Below, in pieces: positions 6,413 through 14,433 of a stretch of DNA of 36,473 bases. The translations under genes were made by a program, and so were the position numbers. This stretch comes from Caldilineales bacterium (GTDB lineage Bacteria > Chloroflexota > Anaerolineae > JAAEKA01). The notes below the pieces were generated by a model. It ran no database searches and was not told where the DNA came from. It worked only from the letters and a program-made list of their open reading frames with translations. Numbering within the stretch: position 1 is the first letter of the stretch; every line of letters begins with the position of its first letter. The stretch lies in NCBI GenBank assembly GCA_025055015.1, contig JANWYQ010000073.1, positions 1 to 36,473 of the forward strand, given 5' to 3'.

Positions 6413-7332
6413 GATGAGACCTCCTTGTCGGGGTTGCCGGAGAGCCGGCCGCGCGGGTGGGCCTGGCGCACCACCTCGTGCAGCCGCGCCTGGCTTACGT
6501 GGGTGTAGCGCTGCGTGGTGGCCGGGCTCTCGTGGCCCAGCATCTCCTGGATCAGGCGAATGTCCACCCCCTCGTCCACCAGGTGGGTGGCGAAGGAGTG
6601 GCGCAGCGCGTGGGGCGTGACCTTGCGCTCGATGCCGGCCTGCTTGCTATAGCGGTTGATCATGCGAATGATGCTCACCCGCCCCAGCCGCCGGCCGAAC
6701 CGGTTGAGGAAGAGGGCGTCGCCGGTACGCGGGTTAGCCAGCCGGGGCCGGCCGTCCCTCAGATACTGCCGCAGGGCCTCCTCGGCGCGCGACCCGAAGA
6801 GCGCCACTCGCTCCTTGTTGCCCTTCCCCAGCACCCGCGCCTCCCGCCGCGCCAGGTCCACGTCGCCCACCCGCAGCCCCTCCAGCTCGCCCAGGCGGAT
6901 GCCGCTGCCGTAGAGCAGCTCCAGGATGGCGCGATCCCGTTGCCCTTGCGGCGTGGACGAGTCGGGCGCGGCCAGCAGAGCCACCACCTCGTCGTAGCTC
7001 AAGACGCGCGGCTGACGGCGGGTGGCGCGGGGAGAGGCCATGCCGGCCAAGGGGTTGTCCCGCAGCACGCCCTCCCGCGCCAGGAAGGTGCAGAAGGCGC
7101 GCAGCTCCGACAACCGCCGCGCGATGCTGGCCGACACGTAGCCCTGGTCCCGCAGCGTTGCCAGCCAGCGCCGCACCAGCGCCTTGTCCACTTGGTCCCA
7201 CCGGGTGACCCCCTCCGCCTCGGCGAAGGCGATGAACTCCTCGATCTCGCCGATGTAGTTGCGCACGGTGTAGGGGGAGGCGTTGCGCTCCGCCACCAAG
7301 TAGGTGCGGTAGCGCTCTAGCTGGTCACGCAT
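6409..7332 (-). CDS. xerC: Tyrosine recombinase XerC/XerD
   Basis: A 307-residue site-specific recombinase that resolves chromosome dimers at dif-like sites. An N-terminal SAM-like core-binding domain (about 1-90) precedes the catalytic domain. Catalytic residues visible are R146 (GSGIRLGEL), K170 in the GKGNKER motif, H241 and R244 (HALRHSFATHL), H267 (LGHESPATTQRYTHV) and the nucleophile Y276. It overlaps the topA stop by eight bases and the next gene by four. The dprA-topA-xerC order is common in bacteria, so this is the housekeeping enzyme and not a phage or island integrase. Whether it is the C or D type cannot be told from sequence alone. Confidence 0.92.
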   Translation of the reverse strand: MRDQLERYRTYLVAERNASPYTVRNYIGEIEEFIAFAEAEGVTRWDQVDKALVRRWLATLRDQGYVSASIARRLSELRAFCTFLAREGVLRDNPLAGMASPRATRRQPRVLSYDEVVALLAAPDSSTPQGQRDRAILELLYGSGIRLGELEGLRVGDVDLARREARVLGKGNKERVALFGSRAEEALRQYLRDGRPRLANPRTGDALFLNRFGRRLGRVSIIRMINRYSKQAGIERKVTPHALRHSFATHLVDEGVDIRLIQEMLGHESPATTQRYTHVSQARLHEVVRQAHPRGRLSGNPDKEVSS

Positions 7333-10108
7333 GGGACTTCTCGGCCTCGAGCCGTTTCAGGTCGAAGGCGCGATCGCAGGCCGTGCAGCGAGCCCTTTCC
7401 TTGCCCGCCTGGACGAGCAGGCCGCCGCAGGCCGGGCAGGGGGTAGGCAAGGGTCGCTGCCAAGTGCTGAAGTCGCAGGCCGGATAGCGCTCACAGCCGT
7501 AGAAGACGCGGCCGCGGCGGCTACGCCGCTCCACCAGCTCCCCCTGGCGGCACTTGGGGCAGGTCGCGCCGGTCTTGGCCAGCAGGGGGCGGGTGTAGCG
7601 GCAGGTGGGGTAGTTGGAGCAGGCGATGAACTTGCCGAAGCGGCCCAGCCGGATCACCAGGTCGTGGCCGCACTCCGGACACGCCTCGCCGATGGGCTGG
7701 TCGCGCACCTCGGCCCGCTCCATGGTGCGCTCCGCCTCGGCCAGGCGCTGCGAGAAGGGCTCGTAGAACTCTCGCACCACCTCCACCCAGTCCCGCTCGC
7801 TGGCGGCGATGCTGTCCAGCGCCTCCTCCATCTGCGCCGTGAAGCCCACGTCGAACACCTCGGGGAAGTGCTTCACCAGCTGGTCGTTGACGATGAAGCC
7901 CAGCTCGGTGGGGACCAGGCGCTTGTCCTGAAGCTGCACGTAGCCCCGTTCCTGGATGGTGCTCATGATGGGCGCGTAGGTGCTGGGCCGGCCGATGCCG
8001 TACTCCTCCAGCGCCTTGACCAGGGTGGCTTCGGTGTAGCGTGGGGGCGGCTGGGTGAAGTGCTGCTCCGGCAGCAGCCGCAGCAGGTCCAGCAGCTCGC
8101 CGGCCGTGAGCGCCGGCAGCCAGCCCTCCGCCTCCTCCTCCTCGGGGGCGGGCTCGTCGGCGTCGCCGCTCTCGCTGCGCTCGCTGCGCTCGCCGCGAGG
8201 CTTGCCGTTGTCGTCGCGGCCCTCCTCGTAGACGGTGAGGAAGCCGGGGAAGCGCACGCGCGAGCCGCTGGCGCGGAAGAGGTACTCCGCGGCCTCTAAG
8301 GCGGAGGCCAGCGCCTGGGCCTGCTCAGCGGTCAGAGTGGGGTAGGCGCGGCGGGGGAGGGCGGCGATGTCGGCTGCCACGGTGTCGAACACGGCCGGCG
8401 CCATCTGGCTGGCCACGAAGCGCATCCAGATCAGCTCGTACAGCCGCTGCTGCTCGCGGCTCAGGTAGGGGGCGACGCTCTCCGGCGTGCGCAGCACCGA
8501 GGTGGGGCGGATGGCCTCGTGGGCCTCCTGGGCGCCCTTGGCGCGGGTCTTGTAGACAGGGGGCGTGGGCGGCAGGAACTCCTCGCCGTAGCGCTGGGCG
8601 ATGAACGCGCGCGCCTCGGCCTGGGCCTGGGCCGACACGGTGACGCTGTCGGTGCGCATGTAGGTGATTAGGCCCACCGCCTCCCCGCCCTCCAGGGGAA
8701 TGCCCTCGTAGAGCTGCTGCGCCACCCGCATGGTCTGCCGGGCGCCGTAGCCCAACTTGCGCGACGCCTCCTGCTGCAGGGTGCTGGTGGTGAAGGGCGC
8801 CGCCGGCCGCCGTCGGCGCTCGCCGACGCGCACGCCGGTCACCAGATAGTGCGCGGTGCTCAGGTCCGCCACGATGGCCTGGGTGTCGGCCTCGGTCTTG
8901 AGGTTTACCTCCTCCCCGCGCACCCGCACCAGCCTGGCCTTGAACTCCGGCCGCGGGTCCTGGCCTCGGCTGTGTTGCTGGGCCAGGAGCGCATGGATGG
9001 ACCAGTACTCCTCGGGCACAAAGGCCTGGATCTCGCGCTCGCGCTCCACCACCAGGCGCAGGGCCACCGACTGCACGCGGCCGGCGGAGGTGCGGCCCCG
9101 CACCCGCTCCCACAGCAGGGGGCTCACCTTGTAGCCCACCAGGCGGTCCAGCACCCGCCGCGCCTGTTGCGCGTTGACCAGGCTCATGTTCAGCTGCCGC
9201 GGGTGAGCAAAGGCGTCGGCCACCGCCTCGCGCGTGATCTCGTGGAACACCACGCGACGCTGCTGCTCCGGCCGGATGCCGGTGGCCTCCACCAGGTGCC
9301 AGGCGATGGCCTCGCCCTCTCGGTCGGGGTCGGTGGCCAGGTAGACCTCCCGCGCCCGCCGTACCTCCTCCGTCAGCTCCTTCACCGTCTGGCGCTTGTC
9401 GTTGGGCACCCGGTAGGTGGGCTGGAAGTTGTTCTCGATGTCCACCGACAGCTGCGAGCGCAGCAGGTCGCGCACGTGGCCCACCGAGGCCTTGACGGTG
9501 TAGCCGCGGCCCAGGAAGCGGCCGACGGTGCGCGCCTTGGCCGGCGACTCCACGATCACCAGCCGGCCCGTGCGACGCTCGGAGGCGTCACTGGACCCCT
9601 GCGCCAGGGGCTTCGCAGCGTTGGCTCCTGCGGCGCGGTGGCCGGCCGGCTGGGCCGCCGTTTTCCGCCGGCGGCGGTCCACCGTGGGCGTGGGCAGGCC
9701 GGCGTGGTCGGGGGTGGCGCCGATCTTGAACAGCGCCGTGCCGCAGTCGGGGCAGCGGCCGCGCGCGGCGGGCCGGCCGTTGGCCATGAACACCGCCTGG
9801 CCGTCGGCCATGGGGCGCAGGGCTTTACATTTGACGCAATAGGCCTCCACCGGGCCGGTGAGGGGGGCGGAGATCTCCTCCGGCGCCGGCCCAGCGGCTG
9901 CGCCGCGCGGCCGCGGTGGGCGCGGAGCAGCCGGCGCCTCGGGCTTGGGAAGGGCAGCGTGCGCGGGGGTCTCGCCCAGGCGGGTGATCTTGGTGCCGCA
10001 CACGGGGCAGGTGCCCTGGGTGGCGGCGCGGCCGTTGGCCAGCCAGACCGGCTGGGCCGCGGCCATCTCACGGGTTGTTCGACACTTGGTGCAATAGCCT
10101 TGAGCCAT
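7325..10108 (-). CDS. topA: DNA topoisomerase I with tandem N-terminal zinc ribbons
   Basis: 927 residues; relaxes negative supercoils by cutting one strand. The TOPRIM domain starts near 182 (LVIVESPAKA; DPDREGEAIAWH), and the active tyrosine is Y483 in LITYMRTDS. The C-terminal ~125 residues hold Cys-rich zinc ribbons (CPECG...CSNYPTC, CPKC...CERYPAC, CPACG...CTAC). Unusual are two extra N-terminal ribbons of about 50 residues each, with Cys at 6, 9, 34, 37 and at 91, 94, 119, 122. Both carry MANGR/LANGRAA and GTxxxxxGxTPxHAxLP, resembling the DUF5679 family. A low-complexity acidic insert (around GERSERSESGDADEPAPEEEE) interrupts the core. The gene lies 12 bases after dprA. Confidence 0.95.
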   Translation of the reverse strand: MAQGYCTKCRTTREMAAAQPVWLANGRAATQGTCPVCGTKITRLGETPAHAALPKPEAPAAPRPPRPRGAAAGPAPEEISAPLTGPVEAYCVKCKALRPMADGQAVFMANGRPAARGRCPDCGTALFKIGATPDHAGLPTPTVDRRRRKTAAQPAGHRAAGANAAKPLAQGSSDASERRTGRLVIVESPAKARTVGRFLGRGYTVKASVGHVRDLLRSQLSVDIENNFQPTYRVPNDKRQTVKELTEEVRRAREVYLATDPDREGEAIAWHLVEATGIRPEQQRRVVFHEITREAVADAFAHPRQLNMSLVNAQQARRVLDRLVGYKVSPLLWERVRGRTSAGRVQSVALRLVVEREREIQAFVPEEYWSIHALLAQQHSRGQDPRPEFKARLVRVRGEEVNLKTEADTQAIVADLSTAHYLVTGVRVGERRRRPAAPFTTSTLQQEASRKLGYGARQTMRVAQQLYEGIPLEGGEAVGLITYMRTDSVTVSAQAQAEARAFIAQRYGEEFLPPTPPVYKTRAKGAQEAHEAIRPTSVLRTPESVAPYLSREQQRLYELIWMRFVASQMAPAVFDTVAADIAALPRRAYPTLTAEQAQALASALEAAEYLFRASGSRVRFPGFLTVYEEGRDDNGKPRGERSERSESGDADEPAPEEEEAEGWLPALTAGELLDLLRLLPEQHFTQPPPRYTEATLVKALEEYGIGRPSTYAPIMSTIQERGYVQLQDKRLVPTELGFIVNDQLVKHFPEVFDVGFTAQMEEALDSIAASERDWVEVVREFYEPFSQRLAEAERTMERAEVRDQPIGEACPECGHDLVIRLGRFGKFIACSNYPTCRYTRPLLAKTGATCPKCRQGELVERRSRRGRVFYGCERYPACDFSTWQRPLPTPCPACGGLLVQAGKERARCTACDRAFDLKRLEAEKSHA

Positions 10109-10120
10109 CTGGTTAGTTCG

Positions 10121-11230
10121 CTACTCGACCCGGTACTCCAGCCGGCCCTCGCGCGCCAGCACGTAGGACATGCCGCCCACCTGGCGCGCCAGCCCCTTGA
10201 GCTCTAGCAGGGCCAGGGTGCTGGCCACGGTGGCGGCCGGCAGGTCGGCCGCCCGCCCCAGCTCGTCCACGTGGACCGGCTCCTCCGAGAGCAGGTCGAG
10301 CAAGGCTTTCTCCGTTGGGGTGGTAGGCACTGCGGCGCGCACCTCGGCCTGCTGCGCCACCTGAGCCAGGTTCAGCTCCTCCAGCACGTCCGCTGCGGAC
10401 AGGACGGGCTTGGCGCCGTCCTGGATCAGGCGGTTGGTGCCCTCGCAGCTCTTCTGGAAGATGGAGCCGGGGACGGCGAAGACCTCGCGGCCCTGTTCCA
10501 GGGCAAAGTCGGCGGTGATCAGCGCGCCGCTGCGCGCGCCCGCCTCCACCACCACCACGCCCAGGGAGAGGCCGCTGATGATGCGGTTGCGCGGGGGGAA
10601 GTTGCTGCGCTCCGGCTGGGTGCCTAGGGGGTACTCGGTGATCAGGGCGCCGCGCTGGACGATGGCCTCGGCCAGGCGCCGGTTCTGCTCCGGGTAGATC
10701 ACGTCCAGGCCGGAGCCGAGGACCGCAATGGTGCGGCCGCCGGCCTCCAGCGCCGCCTGGTGGGCCACGGAGTCGATGCCCACGGCCAGCCCGCTGACCA
10801 CGGTGACGCCGTTGCGGGCCAGCTCGGCGCTGAGCAGGCGCGTCGCCTCCTTGCCGTAGACGCTGGCGCGGCGCGTGCCGACCACGGCCACCGCCCAGTC
10901 GTCCTCCGGCAGGAGGGTGCCTTTGACATAAAGCAGGGGCGGCGCGTCGTGGATGTTGCGCAGGTTGGCGGGGTAGTCCTCCGACTGCCAGGTGACCACC
11001 TGGACGCCCGCCTGTTCCAGGCGCTCCATCTCCTGCGCCAGGTTCAGGCTGGACCGGGCCGCCAGCAGGTTAGCCAGGGACCGGCGGTCCAGGCCGGCGT
11101 CCTCCAGGTCGGCCGGGTCGCCGTGCCACGCAGCCTCGATGTCGCCGAAGTAGTCCAGCAGGGCGCGCAGGCGGGCCGGACCGATGCCGATCACCTTGTT
11201 GAAGCCAACCCAGTACGCGGTGCTATCCAT
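10121..11230 (-). CDS. dprA: DNA-processing protein DprA/Smf
   Basis: A 369-residue DprA that loads RecA onto incoming single-stranded DNA during natural transformation. It has an N-terminal helical region (VIGIGPARLRALLDYFGD, helix-hairpin-helix-like), a Rossmann-like core from about 113 (VAVVGTRRASVYG; GLAVGIDSVAHQAAL; VLGSGLDVIYPEQNRRL) and a C-terminal winged-helix domain (about 300-360). The start has GGAGGTG upstream and a near-consensus promoter lies 54 bases away. It leads the dprA-topA-xerC operon. Full domain set present, so it is probably functional; competence genes are not in the window. Confidence 0.95.
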   Translation of the reverse strand: MDSTAYWVGFNKVIGIGPARLRALLDYFGDIEAAWHGDPADLEDAGLDRRSLANLLAARSSLNLAQEMERLEQAGVQVVTWQSEDYPANLRNIHDAPPLLYVKGTLLPEDDWAVAVVGTRRASVYGKEATRLLSAELARNGVTVVSGLAVGIDSVAHQAALEAGGRTIAVLGSGLDVIYPEQNRRLAEAIVQRGALITEYPLGTQPERSNFPPRNRIISGLSLGVVVVEAGARSGALITADFALEQGREVFAVPGSIFQKSCEGTNRLIQDGAKPVLSAADVLEELNLAQVAQQAEVRAAVPTTPTEKALLDLLSEEPVHVDELGRAADLPAATVASTLALLELKGLARQVGGMSYVLAREGRLEYRVE

Positions 11231-11283
11231 GGCGCCACCTCCGCAGAGAAAACCCCGCCAGCCAGGGCCGCCGACTTGGCGGC

Positions 11284-11312
11284 AGCATACCGTAATCGTC
11301 GTCTTTTGTCAA
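11284..11312 (-). promoter_or_regulatory. Promoter of the dprA-topA-xerC operon
   Basis: On the minus strand TTGACA (11312-11307), 17 bases, TATGCT (11289-11284). It is the clearest consensus -35 in the window and lies 54 bases upstream of the dprA ATG. Confidence 0.8.
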
Positions 11313-11332
11313 GTAGACTGAAAGCGAGGCGC

Positions 11333-11869
11333 TCAGTCCAGCAGTCCCGGCAGGGGCTGGACCACGATCTCCCCCGCGGCCAGGTCCTCGGCCACCACCA
11401 CGGAGCTTAGGTAGGGGATCAGCACCTCGCCGGCGTCGCCCTGCACCACCAGCACCTCGTTGGCCGCGGTGAGGAGCACCTCCGTGATCACGCCCAGCTG
11501 CCGACCGTCGGCGGTGCGCACCCGCAGCCCGATCATCTCGAACACGTAGTGCTCTCCCTCCGGCAGGGGCACCACCTGGTCGCGCGGGACCTGTACCCAC
11601 AGGTCGCGCAGGGCTTCGGCGGCCTCGCGGGTGGTGTAGCCCTCCAGGCGCAGGAGGACCTGGCCCCCGTGCAGTCGGCTGCCCAGGACCCGCACCGGCT
11701 GCGCCTGGGGGCCCAGGTAGACCACTGCGGTGGTTTGAAAGCGCTCCGGGAAGTCGGTGTGCAGGTTCACCTTGACCTCGCCGCGCACGCCCCAGGGGCC
11801 GGCCACCTGTCCGATGGCGATGTAGCCCTCGGCGACCTCGGGCGAGCGTCCGGCCAAGCTCTCACTCAT
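11333..11869 (-). CDS. rimM: Ribosome maturation factor RimM
   Basis: A 178-residue RimM, needed for maturation of the 30S head and binding S19. The N-terminal RimM domain (about 14-95, GYIAIGQVAGPWGVRGEVKV) and the C-terminal PRC-barrel (about 100-178, LPEGEHYVFEMIGLRV...VLIPYLSSVV) are both present. The frame is open to 11938, but ATG 11869 has AGGAGGAACCG immediately upstream, so that start is chosen. It follows khpA by 111 bases, and that gap contains a terminator-like hairpin, so its level may differ from that of rpsP-khpA. trmD and rplS, the usual next genes, are absent here. Confidence 0.93.
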   Translation of the reverse strand: MSESLAGRSPEVAEGYIAIGQVAGPWGVRGEVKVNLHTDFPERFQTTAVVYLGPQAQPVRVLGSRLHGGQVLLRLEGYTTREAAEALRDLWVQVPRDQVVPLPEGEHYVFEMIGLRVRTADGRQLGVITEVLLTAANEVLVVQGDAGEVLIPYLSSVVVAEDLAAGEIVVQPLPGLLD

Positions 11870-11890
11870 CGGTTCCTCCTGAGCGCGTAA

Positions 11891-11919
11891 AACGGGAGGC
11901 CACACGCGGCACTCCCGTT
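11891..11919 (-). terminator. Terminator-like hairpin between khpA and rimM
   Basis: On the minus strand AACGGGAG pairs with CTCCCGTT (8 bp) around a 13-base loop. The 3' arm runs into TTTTAC. It lies about 20 bases before the rimM ATG. It could be a partial terminator or attenuator inside the rpsP-khpA-rimM operon. Confidence 0.45.
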
Positions 11920-11924
11920 GCGCG

Positions 11925-11938
11925 TTGACAATGGTCAA
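11925..11938. repeat. Short perfect palindrome in the khpA-rimM gap
   Basis: TTGAC-AATG-GTCAA, a 5 bp perfect inverted repeat with a four-base centre. It could be a small operator, but no matching second copy is seen elsewhere in the window. Confidence 0.3.
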
Positions 11939-11980
11939 GGCGGGCCGAAGGGGTGCGCCTCGCAGCCCGCGGCAGGTGGA

Positions 11981-12208
11981 TCAGTCTATCTCCAGGCTCA
12001 CCTGCTTGCCGCTGCGGGCTGCGGGGACGCGCAACACGGTGCGGATGGCGTTGGCGACCCGGCCTTCCTTGCCGATCACGCGGCCCATGTCTGCGCGCGC
12101 CACCCGCAGGGACAGCACGAGGCCCTGGGAGGTGCGCACTTCCTTGACCCGCACGGCCTCGGGGTCGTCCACCAGGTTGCGAGCGATGTACTCCACCAGC
12201 TCTTTCAT
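11981..12208 (-). CDS. khpA: KH-domain RNA-binding protein KhpA
   Basis: A 75-residue single type II KH domain (MKELVEYIARNLVDDPEAV...). The RNA-binding loop GRVIGKEGRVANAIRTVL is intact (residues about 42-59), with the GKEG signature. KhpA proteins bind many RNAs and take part in translation and cell-size control. The position between rpsP and rimM is the conserved one in many bacteria. It starts 22 bases after rpsP, with GGAG upstream. Confidence 0.92.
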   Translation of the reverse strand: MKELVEYIARNLVDDPEAVRVKEVRTSQGLVLSLRVARADMGRVIGKEGRVANAIRTVLRVPAARSGKQVSLEID

Positions 12209-12230
12209 CGGCGGCCGCTCCGGGCGACGA

Positions 12231-12515
12231 TCAAGCGGCGGGCTGGGCCGGCTGGCGACGGAGGGCCTCCAGCTTCTCCATCACGCCCTGCTTGACCAGC
12301 AGGCGGCGGACGGCGTCGCTGGGCTGGGCGCCCACGCTGAGCCAGTAGACGGCGCGGTCCACGTTGATCTCCACCGTCTCCGGCTCGGTGCGGGGGTTGT
12401 AGAAGCCGAGGTTCTCGATGAAGCGGCCGTCGCGCGGGGCCTCGGAGTCGGCAACCACGATGCGATAGCTGGCCTGTTTCTTGGCGCCAACGCGGCGCAG
12501 ACGAATTCTTACCAT
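12231..12515 (-). CDS. rpsP: 30S ribosomal protein S16
   Basis: 94 residues. The start [23 protein letters not shown], then [14 protein letters not shown] and [22 protein letters not shown], is the S16 pattern along nearly the whole length. It is part of the body of the 30S subunit. It leads the rpsP-khpA-rimM operon and has its own promoter 68 bases upstream. In many bacteria ffh precedes rpsP; here ffh is about 15 kb away. Confidence 0.96.
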   Translation of the reverse strand: MVRIRLRRVGAKKQASYRIVVADSEAPRDGRFIENLGFYNPRTEPETVEINVDRAVYWLSVGAQPSDAVRRLLVKQGVMEKLEALRRQPAQPAA

Positions 12516-12554
12516 GGATCGAGCCTAGGATGTCCTTCCTGTTGTCAACATAGT

Positions 12555-12578
12555 GGCGCCGGGCCCAGTGCCCGGCGC
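12555..12578 (-). promoter_or_regulatory. Stable hairpin in the rpsP leader
   Basis: On the minus strand GCGCCGGGC and GCCCGGCGC form a 9 bp stem almost directly after the predicted transcription start of rpsP. There is no T-tract, so it is not a standard terminator. It may stabilise the mRNA 5' end or be a leader site for feedback control by a ribosomal protein. Confidence 0.35.
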
Positions 12579-12582
12579 TCGC

Positions 12583-12611
12583 ATTTTACCGCAGGACGGA
12601 GGAACGAGCAA
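12583..12611 (-). promoter_or_regulatory. Promoter of rpsP-khpA-rimM
   Basis: On the minus strand TTGCTC (12611-12606), 17 bases, TAAAAT (12588-12583). It sits between the end of the Nudix gene and the rpsP ATG. Confidence 0.65.
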
Positions 12612-12618
12612 ATGCGCT

Positions 12619-13119
12619 TTAACCTTCGGTGCTCAGCCGGCTGTGCGCCTGTTGCGCGCGGCGAACTACATCGCGCTCGGCCTCGAAGGTCAGCGCCGAG
12701 GCAGCGGCGTCGAAGGTGGGCTCCCAACGGTTGCGGAAGAGGGCCTCCCGCTCGCTGGTGAACTGGGGCGCCTGGCGGCGCTGGCTGGCCAGGCGCATCA
12801 GGTAGTAGCGCTCCCCGCGGATCACCAGCCGGCCCTTGTACTCGAAGGCTACCTCCTGCCAACCCAGATCGGCCAGCACCTCCAGGTCGCAGAAGCCGGT
12901 CTCCTCGCACACCTCGCGGCGGGCGGCCTCGTCGGGGGCCTCGCCGGGGTCAATGTGCCCCTTGGGCAGGCGCACCTCGTGCCGGCCGTCCACGGTGCGC
13001 TCGATCAGCAGCACACGACCCTGGTCGTCCACCACCACGCCGCCGGCAGCCTGGTAGCGGCGAACCTCCAGCCCACGGCTCAGCAGATCGGCCAGGTTGG
13101 AAGCGGAAGCCGTCGTCAT
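12619..13119 (-). CDS. Nudix hydrolase
   Basis: A 166-residue Nudix protein that hydrolyses a nucleoside diphosphate linked to another group. The Nudix box is complete at residues 54-76: GHIDPGEAPDEAARREVCEETGF, matching Gx5Ex7REUxEExGU. The strand GGVVVDDQGRVLLIERTVDG precedes it. The substrate cannot be read; the short C-terminal extension (130-166) is not diagnostic. The ATG lies only seven bases after a predicted -10 box, so the mRNA appears leaderless and no ribosome site is seen. Confidence 0.88.
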   Translation of the reverse strand: MTTASASNLADLLSRGLEVRRYQAAGGVVVDDQGRVLLIERTVDGRHEVRLPKGHIDPGEAPDEAARREVCEETGFCDLEVLADLGWQEVAFEYKGRLVIRGERYYLMRLASQRRQAPQFTSEREALFRNRWEPTFDAAASALTFEAERDVVRRAQQAHSRLSTEG

Positions 13120-13126
13120 GGCCGCC

Positions 13127-13156
13127 AGTATACCACACGGCCGGCCGCCGGACCAA
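13127..13156 (-). promoter_or_regulatory. Promoter of the Nudix gene (leaderless start)
   Basis: On the minus strand TTGGTC (13156-13151), 18 bases, TATACT (13132-13127) preceded by TGTGG. Seven bases separate the -10 from the ATG, so transcription should begin at or next to the start codon. Confidence 0.6.
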
Positions 13157-13209
13157 GGCGCAACGTCCGCCCGGCTCCGCAGCCGCGCAGCACGGCCGCC
13201 AGCTCCCCC

Positions 13210-14433
13210 TCAGTCCCAGCGCCGCTGGTCCACAATGCCGGGCGCCCCGGCGGGGATGGCATCGGCCGCGACGAACTCCACCTGGTCGGCCCGCACCCGG
13301 CAGGCCTGGCGCACGGCCTCGCCGATGGCCGCCGCTAGGGGCGGCACGGCCTGGGCCGGATCGGCCAAGGCCACCCGCACCGTGAAGCGATCGTGGTGCT
13401 CCACGCGGTCCACCACGCCCTGCACTGCGGCGCCGGGCGCGACCTGGGCCACGGCGAAGCGGAGCTGGTTGGGGTGCACGAACATGCCGCGCACCTTGAC
13501 CGCCTCGCCGCTGCGGCCCACCAGGATCAGGCTGCGCTCCTCCTGGCGGCTTTGGCCGGGGGCCGGGTCCACGTTCACCGCCAGGTCGCCGGTGCCCAGG
13601 CGGATCAGCGGATAGGCCGGGTCCAGGCTGGTCACCACGACCTCTCCCGCCTCGCCGGGGCCGACGCTCTGGCCAGTGTCGGGCGCCACCACCTGCACGA
13701 TGGGCAGGGGGAGGAGCTGCATGGCCAGGCCGCCGGCGGTGTTGAGCGCTAGGATGCCCAGCTCCGCGGTGGCGTAGGCGTTGCCCACGGCCAGGCCGTA
13801 GGTCTCCACCAGGGCTTGGCGGAGGCTGGGCGGCAGTGGCTCGGCGGTGACCACAGCTACCCGCAGGCGAAAGGCCTCGCGCCAGGGCAGCCCGCGCTCC
13901 TCGGCCCGCTTGATCAGGGAGTGGAGGAAGCTGGGCGTGCCCACGTAGCCGGTGACCCCCAGGTCGCGCATGATCTGGAGCTGGAGGTCGGTGTTGCCCA
14001 CGCCGCCGGGCACCGCCACGCAGCCCATGGCCACCAGGGCCCGATCCACCAGCATCCCGGCCGGCACCAGGTGATAGGAGAGGCAGTTGAGCACCACGTC
14101 GCCCGCCCGCAGGCCGCTGCGCTGCAGGGCCAGCACGGCCATGTCCAGGATGGTGGTGTCGTCGCCGGCGTCCGGCTCGTAGATGGGGCCGGGGGACATG
14201 AAGACGTGGCGCACTTGGCTGAGGGGCACGGCCAGCAGCCCGCCGAAGGGCGGGTTGGCCTGCTGCAGCCGCACCACCTCGTCCTTGGGCATCACCGGTA
14301 CCCGGTCCAGGTCGGCCACGGTGCGCACGTCGTCGGGGGTCAAGCCGGCCTGCTGAAACCGAGCCCGCACGGCCGGCGCGGCCTGGTAGGCGTGGCGGAT
14401 CAGGGCGTGAAGTCGTTCGTCGAGAGAGGCCAT
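13210..14433 (-). CDS. PaaK-like adenylate-forming protein lacking the SGTTG motif
   Basis: 407 residues, related to phenylacetate-CoA ligase along its length. It begins with the PaaK-type region (LIRHAYQAAPAVRARFQQAGL...DLDRVPVMPKDEV) and includes GNAYATAELGI (A5-like), LIRLGTGDLAV (A7-like) and GRSGEAVKVRGMFVHPNQL (A8-like). The phosphate-binding motif, (S/T)SGTTGxP in PaaK, is replaced by MSPGPIYEP near residue 80, so ATP use is uncertain. ATG 14433 has GGGAG upstream; a TTG start 21 bases earlier is less likely. It is the last gene of the LIV transporter operon, 85 bases after livF. CoA activation of the imported acid is the obvious guess, but not shown. Confidence 0.75.
   Translation of the reverse strand: MASLDERLHALIRHAYQAAPAVRARFQQAGLTPDDVRTVADLDRVPVMPKDEVVRLQQANPPFGGLLAVPLSQVRHVFMSPGPIYEPDAGDDTTILDMAVLALQRSGLRAGDVVLNCLSYHLVPAGMLVDRALVAMGCVAVPGGVGNTDLQLQIMRDLGVTGYVGTPSFLHSLIKRAEERGLPWREAFRLRVAVVTAEPLPPSLRQALVETYGLAVGNAYATAELGILALNTAGGLAMQLLPLPIVQVVAPDTGQSVGPGEAGEVVVTSLDPAYPLIRLGTGDLAVNVDPAPGQSRQEERSLILVGRSGEAVKVRGMFVHPNQLRFAVAQVAPGAAVQGVVDRVEHHDRFTVRVALADPAQAVPPLAAAIGEAVRQACRVRADQVEFVAADAIPAGAPGIVDQRRWD

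Noticed and set aside
6409-7332. Integrase of a mobile element
   Set aside because: The tyrosine recombinase lies in a conserved dprA-topA-xerC arrangement; there is no attachment repeat or tRNA, and no phage genes.
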